Assembly (NCBI GenBank): GCA_007922305.1 | Contig: ML677348.1 | Coordinates: 23,242,365 to 23,306,364 of the forward strand | DNA length: 64,000 bases | Source of the DNA: Dermatemys mawii | Taxonomy: Eukaryota > Chordata > Testudines > Dermatemydidae | Reading direction: 5' to 3' | Shown here: one piece after another, positions 43,169-55,636 of the stretch | Layout: the number at the start of each line of letters is the position of its first letter | Position numbering within the stretch: position 1 is the stretch's first letter | The notes under the pieces: model-generated | Told to the model about the DNA's origin: nothing | Database searches by the model: none | What the model saw: the letters and a program-made list of their open reading frames with translations, nothing else | Translations under genes and position numbers: made by a program

Positions 43169-46100
43169 GTAAGTGCATTATCTAACACACTCAAGATGAA
43201 ATTTTTGCTTTTTTTCCAAAATGCAGCTTTTTTTGTGTGTGTGCTTTATGACCCTTGCAGTTTTATCTCAGCCTTTACATTGTTTTTATGTGTACATCTA
43301 TGATAATTTTAAAGCTACCACAACATAGAATGCATGGCCAGAGTGGATCTTTGTAATCAGTGCTTAACTTGTAATGAAAGAGTTGCTGGGACTCAAGCAG
43401 TGTGGTATGTGTGTGTGTGTTTTTTTTTTTTTGTTTGTTTTTTTACTTTTCATAACTGGTGTGGCAAGCCTAGAAGTGCCAGGGCTCAGGTCTGGCAAAC
43501 CCCAACCCAAATTAGGCACTGATTGTGATCACCTAGTAAAGGCAAACTCCATCACCATGCAGACTTTTCTTGTATCAGTTCTAAAATTAGGAAAAGAATA
43601 GTTCAACCACAGAAAGATGTGGTATCTGTAAAAATGTTCCCATTAGAAAGATGGTGTCATAGCTGTTCAAAATAAGTTCTACAAGACACATTCAGAATTA
43701 ACTTGATGCCCCTCCTAAAGTTCATAACCTTCCTCTTTGTCCCTCCCACCTGGATGTCAAGTTTAGGTTTGAAGATCAAATTTTGATCTTGTTTAGCTTA
43801 GGGTTAAGTCAATAATTTTCTAATGCCAGGGTTGGCATAATGTTTATATTGCTAAACTGTTCACACGTGTGCTGTTTTCAGAGAGAAAATGTCCATTTAT
43901 AGAATGTGCTTAACAAATTCTCTAAGTACAACTGCACAATGTAAGGCACCTTACCTCCAGTGGCTTGATGTCTGAGCAGCACAGAATATCTACCTCTCCC
44001 ATTGTTGCATGTCTGAGTTAGAGTTGAGTGTCAAATAACCGGCTCAATTGGAATGTGGTAATTTTTGATTAGTATAGCATTATGCAGAAAGAAATAGATA
44101 CATTACCATGCCTATGTTGTCAGACCAAGACGTGGCTATGTGTGTCCCCTTCTGGAGGGAGGTGCAGTTCTCATTCCCCAACTGTGTTCTCTTACCAGTG
44201 TCGTCATACAGGGCTTTAGGCTAAAAAACCCTCTTTACCAAAATAAACAGATATTCCAATATCACTTCTATGTGTTTTCAGTTTAAAATTAACTTGTGTG
44301 AAGGTGTGATTATTTACAGCTGAAAGGACCAACAATTCTTCAAGATAATGCCTTTAGTGAGTCCTTCTGACCCCACAATCATTCTTCCCTGATTTCCCCA
44401 ATCAAAAACATCTTCAGTAACAATCATCCCTCACTAGTTTCCCAAGTTCATATGTGCTTATGTAAGCTATATGGATATGTTAAGGAGGTGGTTTCCAAGA
44501 ATATCTGGAGTTATATAGACATGAATGCACTACAAATTATTAAATACAGCCTAACACACACAATTCCTGAATAGGGTTCCTTACTGGTGAAGGACCAGTG
44601 TTCTGGGCCTTAGAATTCAGACATACTCTGTTGAATATAGATTCTAAGGAATAGTTAATATATAATTAACTCAAATATACAAAAAGAAAGTAAATATTAA
44701 ACCTTTTAGTTCTAACAGATACTAAACCCTTTGAGCTTCTTGTAGACATTTGCTGTCTCACCAAATCAAGTCTAATATCTAAACTTTCCCTCCATGTTGA
44801 GAGACTCAGTGAAATGCACCAAGCCCTTAAGAATTGCAGAAGCCCATTTTACTGAAAACGTGGAGTACAAAATAAAATCGTACATTAAAAAAAGAGACCA
44901 CCACAAAATCCAGGAATCACAAGAACTTTGTACATAAATTCCTCGGTAACAAGCTCAGACACACAAGTGACTTACATAAAATTTTATAAATGCACACAAG
45001 CCTTGGAATGCTGATGGTATACAGTGAACATTCCTTTAGATGGCAATCTAAAGTATTCTTTCATTGTAAAAGTTCATGTTGTTTGGCTTAAAGATTTTGT
45101 TTAGCCACTGCTAGAAAATAATGCATACACATTCTGGACAGAAATGATTAGGAGTAAATTAAGGGGCTTTATTTGGCAGGAATTGGAAGATTTTTCATAA
45201 CTTTTGGTTCTATTTGGGAGTAACTCTGCACTGTAATTCTTCACCAATATCTTTCATAGTGTCAGAGAACTTCCATGATTGGGTAAGAGCAGTGGGATCA
45301 GCACTGTGTGGTTTGAAACCCTTTGGAGGGTATGGTTAATTTTAATTTCTTAAATTTAAGACTCTGGGTTGATCCAGGACTCATTTCACTTCACTCCTGG
45401 AGTAAGCTGATGTGGGGCTGTGGAGTTCTTCTCTAGAAAGAAAGTGAACCCTGGTATCTTCCATTGCACCAAACCACCACCATCAGCCCAGAAGGGAAAC
45501 AATTCGGAGAAGTGAGAATCAGCCCAGGCAGACACAATGCTGCTGTCATGGTGAAAATTGCATTTTGTTGTAACCACAGAAATAGTAGTGCCCCAGTCCA
45601 GGAGGAAACTTAAGCATGTGCATGGTCCCATTGCACTCAAAGTTCTACAAGCATCTTGCTGGATTGGGGCCAAGATGTTTTACAGACCAGGAAAATGCCA
45701 GGCGTAGTGCAGAGTGGCATGGTGACTAAGGCTTTGTTTTCACTAGGAAAGATGGTATGTCCAAACACATTTTACGCTACTGTGTAGGCGGTCTGAGAGG
45801 GGAGATTTTATTTTCCCTTTTACTAAGGCTGGCAGGGATCAGACTGGCCCCTGGATCAGGTTAGAACAGTCCAAGTGCCACTCTAGATTGTGTCCCCTCT
45901 TGCCATAGTCCCCATGCAGAGGAGAATTTCCAAGATGCAGAATTGCCACAATCGCTACCCCATCTCCTCCAGCCTGTTCCTGCTCTGCAGGGGTGCCATA
46001 ACTCTGCACCTCATAGAAAGGTCTGCTTGGCTTGGGAATTTATGGAAGGGCCGTGCAGCTAGTTTCCATGGACAAAAATGGCTGCAGCAAAGAGATGAAT

Positions 46101-46597
46101 TTTCTTAATAGTCCCACAGCCTATAATATCAGTAAAGAACAGATGAATGCAGAGAAGGGAGACAACAAAAAGCAGCATGTGTGAGCAGTGATGGATGGCA
46201 GATGTCTTGGGAGTTCTATGCATTTATTTATATCATTTTAAATCGGTAACTTGCTGGTAATATTGGGGAGAGCTACTAGAAAGAACTACCATGACTGTAG
46301 TCATAGATATATATCTATAGTAGCCAGCCCTGCTTAAGACGACAATAATATGATTTGAACTTGAGGCTTTTGGAGATGAAAGCAGTCCCCTGGCTGGTAG
46401 CTGGCACCATAGGCTCATTAATCTTTCATATGGACCAGCTGTTAGTGTGGATTGAGCTATATTTGTGGAGAATAGAGTAGACCTGCCCTTGAGTGGGCAT
46501 AGTTTTTACTGTGATGTAATTTAATAATATTCCAGGTTTCTTACAGTAGTGACTCTTATTTCTGTATGCTAATTGTTTGTTTTTCTTTTTGATTTAG
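43169..46597. other. EPSTI1 intron 2; little recognised
   Basis: A GT/T-rich tract lies at 43404-43445. No transposon boundary or exon is supported. Confidence 0.4.
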
Positions 46598-46681
46598 TTG
46601 CCAACAAAGAACTGGAGAACTTGGAGAAATGGAAGGAACAGCACCGGCCAGGACCAATTAACCTGAAACCACAGAAACTGG
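46598..46681 (+). CDS. EPSTI1: EPSTI1 exon 3
   Basis: This 84-nt exon completes an Ile codon, then encodes ANKELENLEKWKEQHRPGPI and NLKPQKL, and begins a Gly codon finished in exon 4. The ELxNLEKWKEQ box is the most conserved part of EPSTI1 (human recalled: ELANLEKWKEQNR). Acceptor ttttgatttag and donor GTAAGG are good. The high Glu/Lys content marks the entry into the coiled-coil domain. Confidence 0.93.
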
Positions 46682-47499
46682 GTAAGGAAATAGAAGTGAG
46701 CTGACTTGGTGGATTATACAAAATACCAAATAAATGTCTTTCTCCCTCCACCCTGTTTTTTTTTTTTTTTTAGAGAGATTTACTGTAGTTAAAATGTTAG
46801 CAGTACTAGCTAGTCTTGGGATTTTAATGAACTTGACTGGAAAAAGTTCCTAAAACATAAATACATAGGTTTTTCCTTCATGATTTTTTTTTTTTTTTTG
46901 ACTGGTGCAGAGAACCCTGTAAAACATTATCACTTATGTATTTTGAATGGCAATGGAAGAACAGCTTGAAGGAAGCATAGTGAATGACTTGGCTGAGAGC
47001 ACTGAAAACTGTAATATGAAAATATAACAATAAAAATAGACACAAATATAAAAGAAAATGCAACATTAAGCTGGAATTTAAAAATGGCCTCTTCCCTCTC
47101 CCAAGGTGAACTCTAACAATAAGAGGTTGGGGAAATGATGGTTTTTCTAAACTCTTCTGGCTCCACTCAGCCTTATGCACCCCCGACTGGACTTTCAGAA
47201 GAGGACATGAAACTACTTACATCCTCTTCCCAAAGTACATTATGTGGTGCCCTAATCACTGGTATTTACAATGAAACCAAAGTGGGAGATCACTTTTTTA
47301 AGTTTCAGGGTTGATGGCCAATAGGTCAATGAATAAACTGTGGATCTGCAGGTTGCAATTTTTAAACTGCAGATCAGATCAGCTTGTTCTCAGGGAAGGA
47401 ATGTGACAAAGCATTTTGTAAATGACTCATTTTGGCTACAAAAAAATCATTTAGAGCAACCACATTTTTGTGACAGATGATCAAAAGGTTTAGGAAACA
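46682..47499. other. EPSTI1 intron 3, first part; poly-T tracts
   Basis: T-runs occur at 46757-46773 and 46885-46899. No other feature recognised. Confidence 0.4.
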
Positions 47500-47890
47500 T
47501 TACCTCTGAGGAAATGTTAAAGAAATGGGGTGTGTTTTAGTCTTGAAGTGAAGACTGGACAAGGGGGTGCTAAGTCTTCAGATATGTTATAGATATAAAA
47601 AGGATAATGATCAGTTGTTCTTGTTGTCCTCTGAAGGCAGGACAAGAAGTAATGGGCTTCATCTGCAGCAAGGAAGCTTTTAGGTTAGATATTAGAGGAA
47701 ACATTCTAACAAGAAGCATAATTAAGCTCTGCAATTGGCTTCCAAAGGAATCCCTGTCCTTAGATATTTTTAAGAACTAGTTGGACAGAAACCTGTCAGA
47801 GATGGTGTTGCTTTACTTGGTTCTGCCTCAGCACAGAGGGCTGGACTTGATCATTTCTCAAGGTCCCTTCCAATTCTACATTTTTATGAA
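47500..47890 (+). mobile_element. CR1 3' end fragment
   Basis: 'ggacaagaagtaatgggctt ... ttaggttagatattag ... ggctggacttgatcatttct' followed by 'caaggtcccttccaattcta' is the CR1 3' region on the plus strand. Confidence 0.75.
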
Positions 47891-49025
47891 ATTTGTGATC
47901 CAGGTTGCTGCGATTTTGCTGTCTATGTGCAAAGGTAGGCTGAAAAGTTAAGCTGAATTTTTGCCTACCCTCATGGACAAAGACTGTATTGATGAAGTTG
48001 AAATCTCATTCACAAGCCAACTTTTGTAGTTCTTTTAAATAAGAACAATGTAACTGAAAAACAATATGTAAAACTGGAGTGATATGTATCTTTCAAGCAA
48101 TCTTGAAAGGGATAGAATACAGGGCTAAGGACGTGTATGGAAGGCAAAAGTGAACTGCAGGGTTTGAAAAACTTGCAAGATATTTAGGAACTGAAGGTCT
48201 AAACTTATTAGCTCAAGACTAAATGAATGCTTTAGATGGAAGAGTGGTGGTAGAATGTTGCAGAAGTGAGAAGCCCACCCCTCACCCTATCTTCTGGGGA
48301 GGAAGTTGCTGGGATTCCTGTCCTAAGTCACGCTCTTCCATATCAGCCACTAGCTAGTGGGTATTAACTTTGAAAGTGCATCTCCCAGCTGCTAGAAAGG
48401 AAAAGGAACTGTCACTCTCTTGTTCTGGCTCGGTGTATGTTGTGAGGGAAGGGTTTACTGTCTGCAGTCTAGTTGTTAGGCAGAGTGGAGGAGAACTCTC
48501 TCTGCTCATCTCCTAACATCTGTGTTGGAGTGTCCTCCTCCCCTCTGGATAAACAGTCAGCACCAGGCTTTCACTATCCTATCTGAAATGATGCTGAATG
48601 TGGCTTGTCCTTGTTGATAATTCCTGTCAAACCATGTGCATCTGTGGGCAAGTTTGGGAGTGTAGACAAGGCTAGCAAGAAGAAGGTGGAGGCTTCCTTA
48701 GTCAGAATTATCATCCAGACAGAGGGACTCAGGGGTCCTTTTAAACAATCCATGTCATAGTCAGGGCTATGTGCCTCCTTGGTCATGGAGTTACCTAATG
48801 ACCATGGATAAGAACTTAGTTCAAAGGGTATATGGTGACAGTTCTACAGAAATAGATGACTTAATCTTCCTGAGATGCATATCTCTGGCATGGAAAGATT
48901 CCCAGAGGGTAGTAGGTAAGTTGTTTTTCAAGTTCTGGTGAACTTGGCATTCTGCCCCCTTATTAGCTCACATGTGCTAATACTAATGTTGCCTTCATGT
49001 GTATTTTCTTGAAATGGCTCAAGTC
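47891..49025. other. EPSTI1 intron 3; nothing recognised
   Basis: No supported feature. Confidence 0.4.
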
Positions 49026-49314
49026 CAGGGATCGGCAACGTTGGCACGCGGGACCACAGGGTAAGCACCCTTAGCGGGCTCTGCCAGTGTCTTTACCTGC
49101 TGTTTCGCCAACCGTGGCTCTCACTGGCCACTGTTCGCCATCCCAGCCCAATGGGCGCAGTGCTGGCCGCTGCTTCCCGCAGCCCCCATTGGACCGGGAT
49201 GGCAAATCATGGCCAGTGGGAGCCGTGGTCGACGAAACGGCAGGTAAATAAATCGGTGGGGCCCGCTAAGGGTGCTTACCCTGCAGTCCCGCGTGCCAAC
49301 GTTGCCGATCCCTG
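49026..49314. mobile_element. Self-complementary hAT MITE
   Basis: Begins cagggatcggcaacgttggc and ends gccaacgttgccgatccctg: the outer 20 bp are perfect inverted repeats, and pairing continues imperfectly inward (gtaagcaccctta with taagggtgcttac). Same family as 31154-31456. The target duplication is not recognisable. Confidence 0.75.
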
Positions 49315-49949
49315 ATTTACACACTTGAAAAAGAGCTTGTGGCAGGAGAAAGGAGTCTGAAGGAAACTAAAGAGCTGTTGGTGTGTGTTCTCCACTCCAT
49401 AAAATGAGAGGAATGACTAAGAGGGTGCCAGAGGAATTGGAATTGTGGGAAATGTGCAATAATTAATGCAGATTAAAAGGCAGATTCACTTCCTTAGTGA
49501 CCTCACTGTAGATACAGATCAGATGTGGGAAGAAATAATGGGCTTCTGACACATAGAAACTTCAGCATTTGAGGAGGCTACATCGATTCCTAGAGTGCTG
49601 GTACTTTCCAAATTGAAGCAAATACACATGGATGATTGGTGAGAAATGTCTACTATATTCAATATCTGGTGTTAAGAACTTTAGCTCAATACCTGCTTGT
49701 GTGGGCTTAAGAGGGCCAGCAGAAGCTTGAAGAAAGGAGATATTCCCAATGGCTTCTTCAATGGCACAATTGAGAGAGGTCATTAGATTGCAAATTCTTT
49801 TAATGCCTCTTCTCTGAGAGTGACTCTCTTTAGCGATTTGCATTTTTAGCATCCAAATAATCAGATGTCCTCAAATTGAAGTTCTATAATTGCTTGAATA
49901 CCTTGATAAAATACTGTAAGAATTCCAAATCTGCACTATTTCTGTGACT
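49315..49949. other. EPSTI1 intron 3; nothing recognised
   Basis: No supported feature. Confidence 0.4.
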
Positions 49950-50480
49950 GGCAGATATCCAACCTTTCTGGGACTAGGTAATTTCAGGTACTATACAGAA
50001 CAAACAATTCTGAGTTCCATACTTTCCCTTAGTACTCTAAACAATAAATTAGTGCAAGTTTTTATAAAGAACGAATCATGCCTGACAACCTTCATTGTTG
50101 TTTTTCTTTTTGTATCTAAAGCGAATGCAGGAGTTGTAACACATTTTGATTTGGCTAAAACATTTGATATACTGCTTCACAAAATCTTATTTGAAAAATT
50201 AATTCAAGCTGTCTTGGATATGAGCCCTGTTGAATGGATTGAAAACCGGCTGGCAGGCTGTAAGCAAAGAGTAATGAACAGCAATATATTGAGTAGTGGC
50301 TGATGTCCAGTGGTGTGCTTGTGTTGGAGATTGATGCACATGGCTTTAATTAACATCAAGAGCTGGAGTTGATGTTAAATTTGCAGATGGTGCTAAAAGG
50401 CAAGGTGTTGGCAATACCAGGGAAGGGATTAAAAATAAAACACAGGGATCCAGGGAAGCTAGAAAAGGGTTCAGGAAGTA
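49950..50480 (+). mobile_element. CR1-like LINE reverse-transcriptase fragment
   Basis: One plus-strand frame reads VFIKNESCLTTFI, then HFDLAKTFDILLHKILFEKL and SPVEWIENRLAGCKQRVMNS before a stop. The 'DFxKAFDTVxHxILxxKL' and 'WIxNxLxxRxQRV' boxes are typical of LINE RTs of the CR1 group. The catalytic part downstream is decayed. Confidence 0.65.
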
Positions 50481-51629
50481 ACAAAAAATATTCAACCTGG
50501 GGAAAAGTATTTATAGTACCAACTGTGTGCTGATTACAGTGCCAACAGTATATAAGTTATCTTGCATACTACATAGTCCCATTGATTCCTAGGGGGACTA
50601 CCCAGGTGTGTAAAGTTAAGCCTCAGGGTGTCTGCACAGACTAGGAAGGTAATAGTTCTCTGTGTAGCACTAATGCAACCAACTTTTGTATTCTTGGTCA
50701 TCTCTGTAATGACAAAGATGTTAACCAATAGGAAGGAATTCAGGGGGAAAAGTAGAAATAATTATGGAGCTGCAATTAAATGAATTAGCTTGCCCAAACA
50801 ACAAAGGGAGACCTGATTTCCATTATGTTCCCTCCATTTATAGATGGCAAAGGGGCTACTCTGAACAATTCCTAACATAAGAACTGAGAATAATGAGTTT
50901 TAAATCAATTCACTTTTCCCCATGCCCTGCCATGGGAATGAAGACCTGTTGGGTCCCTCTTGCTGTCTGTTCTGGAGCTTACAGTTTCATGGCTAGAGGC
51001 TGGGTATTCTCAATAGGGGATCCTTCGAAAACTATAGCTGCTACTATTTGAGCCTTAGTTTGGTAAGGCTAAAATGCAGATTAGGCTTGCTGCTTTTTCT
51101 TTTGTTTGTTTTTTTCTTTTTGTTTTCTTTTTTCTAAATTGTTTTCCCCCCTCTTGCCAACAAAGAGTAAATTCTGTGTTTCCACTGATGTTAGGTGCTT
51201 TGGTGGTGATTAGGGGCCATCCAATTAAAAACCTCATAAAAAATATCTATCAATTTTGGCGAAGTATTTCTGTGAAACAATTTCCTGCTTTTCTTTTTTA
51301 CCAAATCTAGCACCAACATAGTTTTTGAATAAACTGAGCAAAAGAAAATTTAGGATGATCAGGAAATTAATTAAGAAGGCAGGACACTGTTAAAACTGTG
51401 AAATAGTCTCTCAAGTAAAATGATTACTCATAACTTCAGTCATTTACCAGTAAAAAGGACAACACAGTGAAGAATGTTCTGCAAATAACAGTCCTGTGCT
51501 GGTGAAATGTCCATCACATTAGAAAAAGAGATGGACAAAAAGTTAAAATAGGTCTCTTCAATCTCTCATTTTTATCAGCATGATTATGAAAATATTCACA
51601 TGCATGCCCAATGTATATTAGTGTCTCTT
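50481..51629. other. EPSTI1 intron 3; nothing recognised
   Basis: Low-complexity T-rich tract near 51090-51150. No other feature. Confidence 0.4.
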
Positions 51630-51897
51630 GTTGGACTATAACAGGTTTAAAAGAGAACTGGATAAATTCCTGGAGGTTAAGTCCATTAATGGCTATTAGC
51701 CAGGCTGGGTAAGGAATGGTGTCCCTCTCCTCTGTTTGTCAGAGGGGGTGATGGATGGCAGCAGAGAGATCACTTGATCTTTACCTGTTAGGTTCACTCA
51801 CTCTGGGGCACCTGGCATTGGTCACTGTCGGTAGACAGGATACTGGGCTAGATGAACCTTTGGTCTGACCCAGTACGGCCTTTCTTATGTTGCTGAC
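51630..51897 (+). mobile_element. CR1 3' end fragment next to EPSTI1 exon 4
   Basis: 'gagaactggataaattcctg ... gatggatggcagcagagaga' and 'gggctagatgaacctttggt' followed by 'ctgacccagtacggcctttc' is a CR1 3' end on the plus strand. It stops about 50 bp before the exon 4 acceptor. Confidence 0.85.
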
Positions 51898-51947
51898 ACT
51901 TGGGCTTAAAATTTTCTAACATGCAGAATGCAATTTGTATTTTCTAG

Positions 51948-52021
51948 GCGGAACAGAATCCGAGGCTGAAGCTAGGCAAAAACAACACATCAGGCTCCTG
52001 CAATCTAAATACCAGCAAAAG
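51948..52021 (+). CDS. EPSTI1: EPSTI1 exon 4
   Basis: This 74-nt exon completes a Gly codon, then encodes GTESEAEARQKQHIRLLQSK and YQQK, ending on a codon boundary. Human EPSTI1 (recalled) reads GGSQSETEVRQKQQLQLMQS here. The acceptor is tattttctag. The donor is GTCAGG, with C at +3, weaker than the other exons. The exon lies in a window between two CR1 3' ends (plus-strand copy ending near 51897, minus-strand copy ending near 52420). Confidence 0.92.
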
Positions 52022-52417
52022 GTCAGGAGAAATACATGTGATTTTTAGTTTAATTTAAGAAATACTGTTCTTTTCCTCTGAGGCCCACTGTTCCATGTGG
52101 CTGTAAAATGAACTCCTAGTTGTTTGTCAAAAGAAATAGAAGTCGTGAGACTTCAAAAGTGAGACAGAAAATGTGGAGTTGAAAAAAATTCTCTAATGTA
52201 GAAAATGGGAAGACTGTTTACGCACATTTGTATAGCAATGTTGCAGTTGCAGATCACTTCTAAAATAAGATTAATGATAATGCCACCAAAGTTGCCATTC
52301 ATATTTTCAACATGCTACATGAACAGTAACTAGTCAATCAGCACACTAACCCACCTTTGAGGGCTGTAAATATTATCCTTATAATAATTGCATACATGCT
52401 TGTAAAGGTGAGCCATA
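52022..52417. other. EPSTI1 intron 4, first part; nothing recognised
   Basis: AT-rich, no supported feature. Confidence 0.4.
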
Positions 52418-53660
52418 AGAATGGCCATACAGGGTCAGATCAAAGGTCCATATAGCCAAGTATGCTGTCTTCAGACAGTGGCGAATGCCAGGTCTGAACA
52501 AACACGTAATCATCAAGTAATCCATCCCCGTCACACATTCCCACCTTCTGGCAAACAGGCAGGGAGGGTGTCCCTAGCTTCTATCTTGGATAATAACCAT
52601 CGATGGACCTATCCTCCATGAATTTATCTAGTTCTTTGTTGTACTCTGTTACAGTCTTGGCCCTTACAACATCTTATGGCAAGGAGTTCCAAAGGTTGGC
52701 TGTGCGCTGTGTAAAAAAAAAAAAAACAAAAAAAACAAAACTTCCTTTTGTTTGTTTTTAAGCCTGCTCCCCATTTCATTTGGTGGCCCCTAATTCTTGT
52801 GTTATGAGAAGGAGTAAATAACACTTTATTTACTTTCTCCAGACCAGCCATGATGTTATAGATCACTATCATATCCCCCCTTAATCATCCCCTTTCCAAG
52901 CTGAAAAGTCCCAGTCTTTCCTCCTATGGAAGCTGTTCCATATCCCTAATGATTCTTGTTGCCCTTTTCCGAACCTTTTCCAAGTCCAATAGATCTTTTT
53001 TTTTTTTAAATGGGACGACCACATCTGTATGCAGTGTTCAAGATGTGGGCGTACTATGGATTCATATAGAGGCAATATGAGATTTTCTGTCTGATTATCC
53101 CTTTTTTAATTATTAGCTTTTTTGACTGCTGCTGCACATTGAGTGGATGTTTTCAGGGAACTATCCACAATGACTCCAAGATCTTTGAGTGGTCACAGCT
53201 AATTAATCATCATTTTACATGTATAGCTGGGATTATGTTTTCCAATGTGCATTACTTTGCATTTATCAACATTGAATTTCATCTACCATTTTGTTGCCCT
53301 GTCACCTAGTTCTGACATGCTTTTGTAGTTCTTTGCAGTCTGCCTGGGATTTAGCTAAATTGAGTAATTTTGTATCATCTGAAAATTTTGCCATCTCCTA
53401 ATTTACCCCTTTTTCCAGATAATTTATGAATATGTTGAATAGTGCCCATCTCTGGGGGACACCATTGTTCACCTCTCTCTCTTCTGAAAATTGACCGTTA
53501 ATTCTTACCCTTTGTTTTCTGTCTTTTAACCAGTTACTGATCCATCAGAGGACCTTCCCTCTTATCCCATGACAGCTTGCTTTGCTTAAAAGCCTTTTAT
53601 GAGGGACCTTGTCTTGATACCCGCTGTGGTCCTTACCAAGCTGTGAATAGTAGATAACTT
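52418..53660 (-). mobile_element. CR1 LINE, C-terminal coding and 3' end
   Basis: On the minus strand a broken frame near 53075 reads PLYESIVRPHLEHCIQMWSS, a diagnostic CR1 RT-tail box. It runs down to a CR1 3' end (aagaatggccatacagggtc read on plus). An A-rich run (52711-52740) interrupts it. It occupies most of intron 4. Confidence 0.8.
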
Positions 53661-54378
53661 CTTGTAGGCTTCATGCTAGCAGTGAGTCTTGAGGAGGAAT
53701 ACAATCACTTTACTGACTGATTTTTAGGGAGAGCATTCAAGTGTAAGGAGCACCATGAAAGGAGATGTAGACAAACAGTTTTATTATTGGGCATTATTTC
53801 TGAAGCAGAGTATTGGGGTAGAGGGCAGAATAAGCAAGAGCAGATAACATGGTAAGGCACAGCTGGTAAAGTCCTTTTTGTTTCTCTAGTTAAAGAATGC
53901 AATTGCAACACAACAAAATAATTTCTTGTAATTAACAACCTGAAAGCACCCACCCATTTAACTTTTTAATAACAGTGAATTTGGTCCACTAGAACTGTTG
54001 TAAACTAATCCCATGATTTTAACAATGAATGGTCCGTAAATTGTTCCTTGTTACCGGACTTAAATTAAAGCAACTCAGATCATTTCTGAAAAGGTAACAG
54101 GAATACTTTAAAAATTTAATCTTAATAACTCTTCCAAATTAACTAATAAGAAAACCCCAGGGGACCCAGTGCGCATGCTTGCACGTATTAAGTGTTCAGA
54201 ACTAACATAATGACGCATCTATTGTACAGTTCATATCTCCATTCTCTAATTACAATGAGGGGGTACACATGCTTTTATGTATGTATGTAACTTCATCAGA
54301 ATCAAAATTTAGTGTTGAGGTGCAATACAAAGCCAAACTGCATTGTCTCTGTGCATATTCTCCCCCAATACCATATAG
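53661..54378. other. EPSTI1 intron 4, last part; nothing recognised
   Basis: No supported feature. Confidence 0.4.
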
Positions 54379-54462
54379 CTGAAGAGAGAAGAATATGCAA
54401 GAATCAAGAAGGAGGCTGAAGAAGCTGAAATCCTGCTGAAGAAAATGATTCAAAGAGAAAAG
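54379..54462 (+). CDS. EPSTI1: EPSTI1 exon 5
   Basis: This 84-nt, phase-0 exon encodes LKREEYARIKKEAEEAEILL and KKMIQREK. Human EPSTI1 (recalled) has LKREESVRIKKEAEEAELQK. It is entirely charged coiled coil. Acceptor ccatatag has a poor pyrimidine tract; donor GTAAGA is good. No later exon could be found to position 64000, so intron 5 is longer than 9.5 kb and the C-terminal half is outside the window. Confidence 0.93.
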
Positions 54463-55357
54463 GTAAGACTTGTTTGAGTCTGCAATAGCCAGAATATCTC
54501 ACTGGAGCAGTGCTTTACCTGGATGAGCCCTATGGGGTGGATCCTTGGCTCATGTAAATTGGCTATACTGATTTATACCAGCTGAGGATCTGGTCCTTCA
54601 TCTGAAGTTTTGCATATCCCCTTAGATGAAATCTGGGCTGACATTGTGCTGCACTGCACTAACTTTGATTTCTGTGGCTCTTGTAGGGTAGCAGGGTGTT
54701 CTGGGTGCCATGTAAGCTGTTCCTTCAGCTTTAACTTCAAGGTTACTTGAGTTGTATACCTAATGATTAGAAAAAACTGTTTCCCCCAAGAAGATGTTCA
54801 GAGCTGGAACCACCGTGGCTCATCTTTCTGAGAGGAACCTGTTAAATCTGCCAGACGTATGTGTGACTGGCAGTCACCAGACCAGAATGATGTATACTCC
54901 ATCATGCTAGCTTCAAAACAAGGTATATTGGAGGCCCAAATTGTACACAACCTAATTCTGGAGGTGGGAAAGTATACTGGAATATCCCTTTGTTTTGGCT
55001 GGTACACCCAGGTTTTTGTTTTGGCTGAGAACACTAAGAATAACTCTGCTCTATAGATACATTCCCTGAATCAGAATTACACCATCTCTTGAAAAGTTTG
55101 AAAAGCTGATGGAGAGATGTTTCATATATTAGATAAAATGCTCAGCATTAGCAGTTGTACAAAAATACCCTATTTTACTTGCCCGCTGACTGTGTAGTGT
55201 GATGTATGAATTTATGAAATGAAGATGGCTACCCTAGAACCTCCTCAACTGATGTTGAAAAAGGTTATCCCATTGGTGTAGATGAAGACATTATGGCTTC
55301 AATGTCCTCTGTAAGAGCAGAATTAAGGGTAAGTAGGCACAGAAAAATGCTCTAATG
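54463..55357. other. EPSTI1 intron 5; nothing recognised
   Basis: No supported feature. Confidence 0.4.
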
Positions 55358-55636
55358 CAGGAGTTCTCAAACTTCATTGCACCATGATCCCCTTCTAACA
55401 ACAAACATTACTACACGACCCCAAGACAGGGGACAAATCTTGAGCCCCTCCACCTTGGGCAGAGTCAAAGCCCAAGGGCTTCAGATCCAGGCATGGAGCC
55501 TGAAACCTGAGCCCCACCATCCAGGGATGAAGCCCTTGGGTGGTGGGGCTCTGGTTTTGGCCCTGCACCCCAGCAAGTCTGTCAGCCCTGGTGGCTCCAT
55601 TAAAATGGGGTCCTGACCCACAGTTTGAGAACTGCT
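55358..55636. mobile_element. hAT-type MITE
   Basis: Begins caggagttctcaaacttcat and ends acagtttgagaactg, inverted termini typical of a hAT subfamily. The interior is GC-rich. No clean octamer duplication is seen (ctctaatg versus ctaatgcc). Confidence 0.65.
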
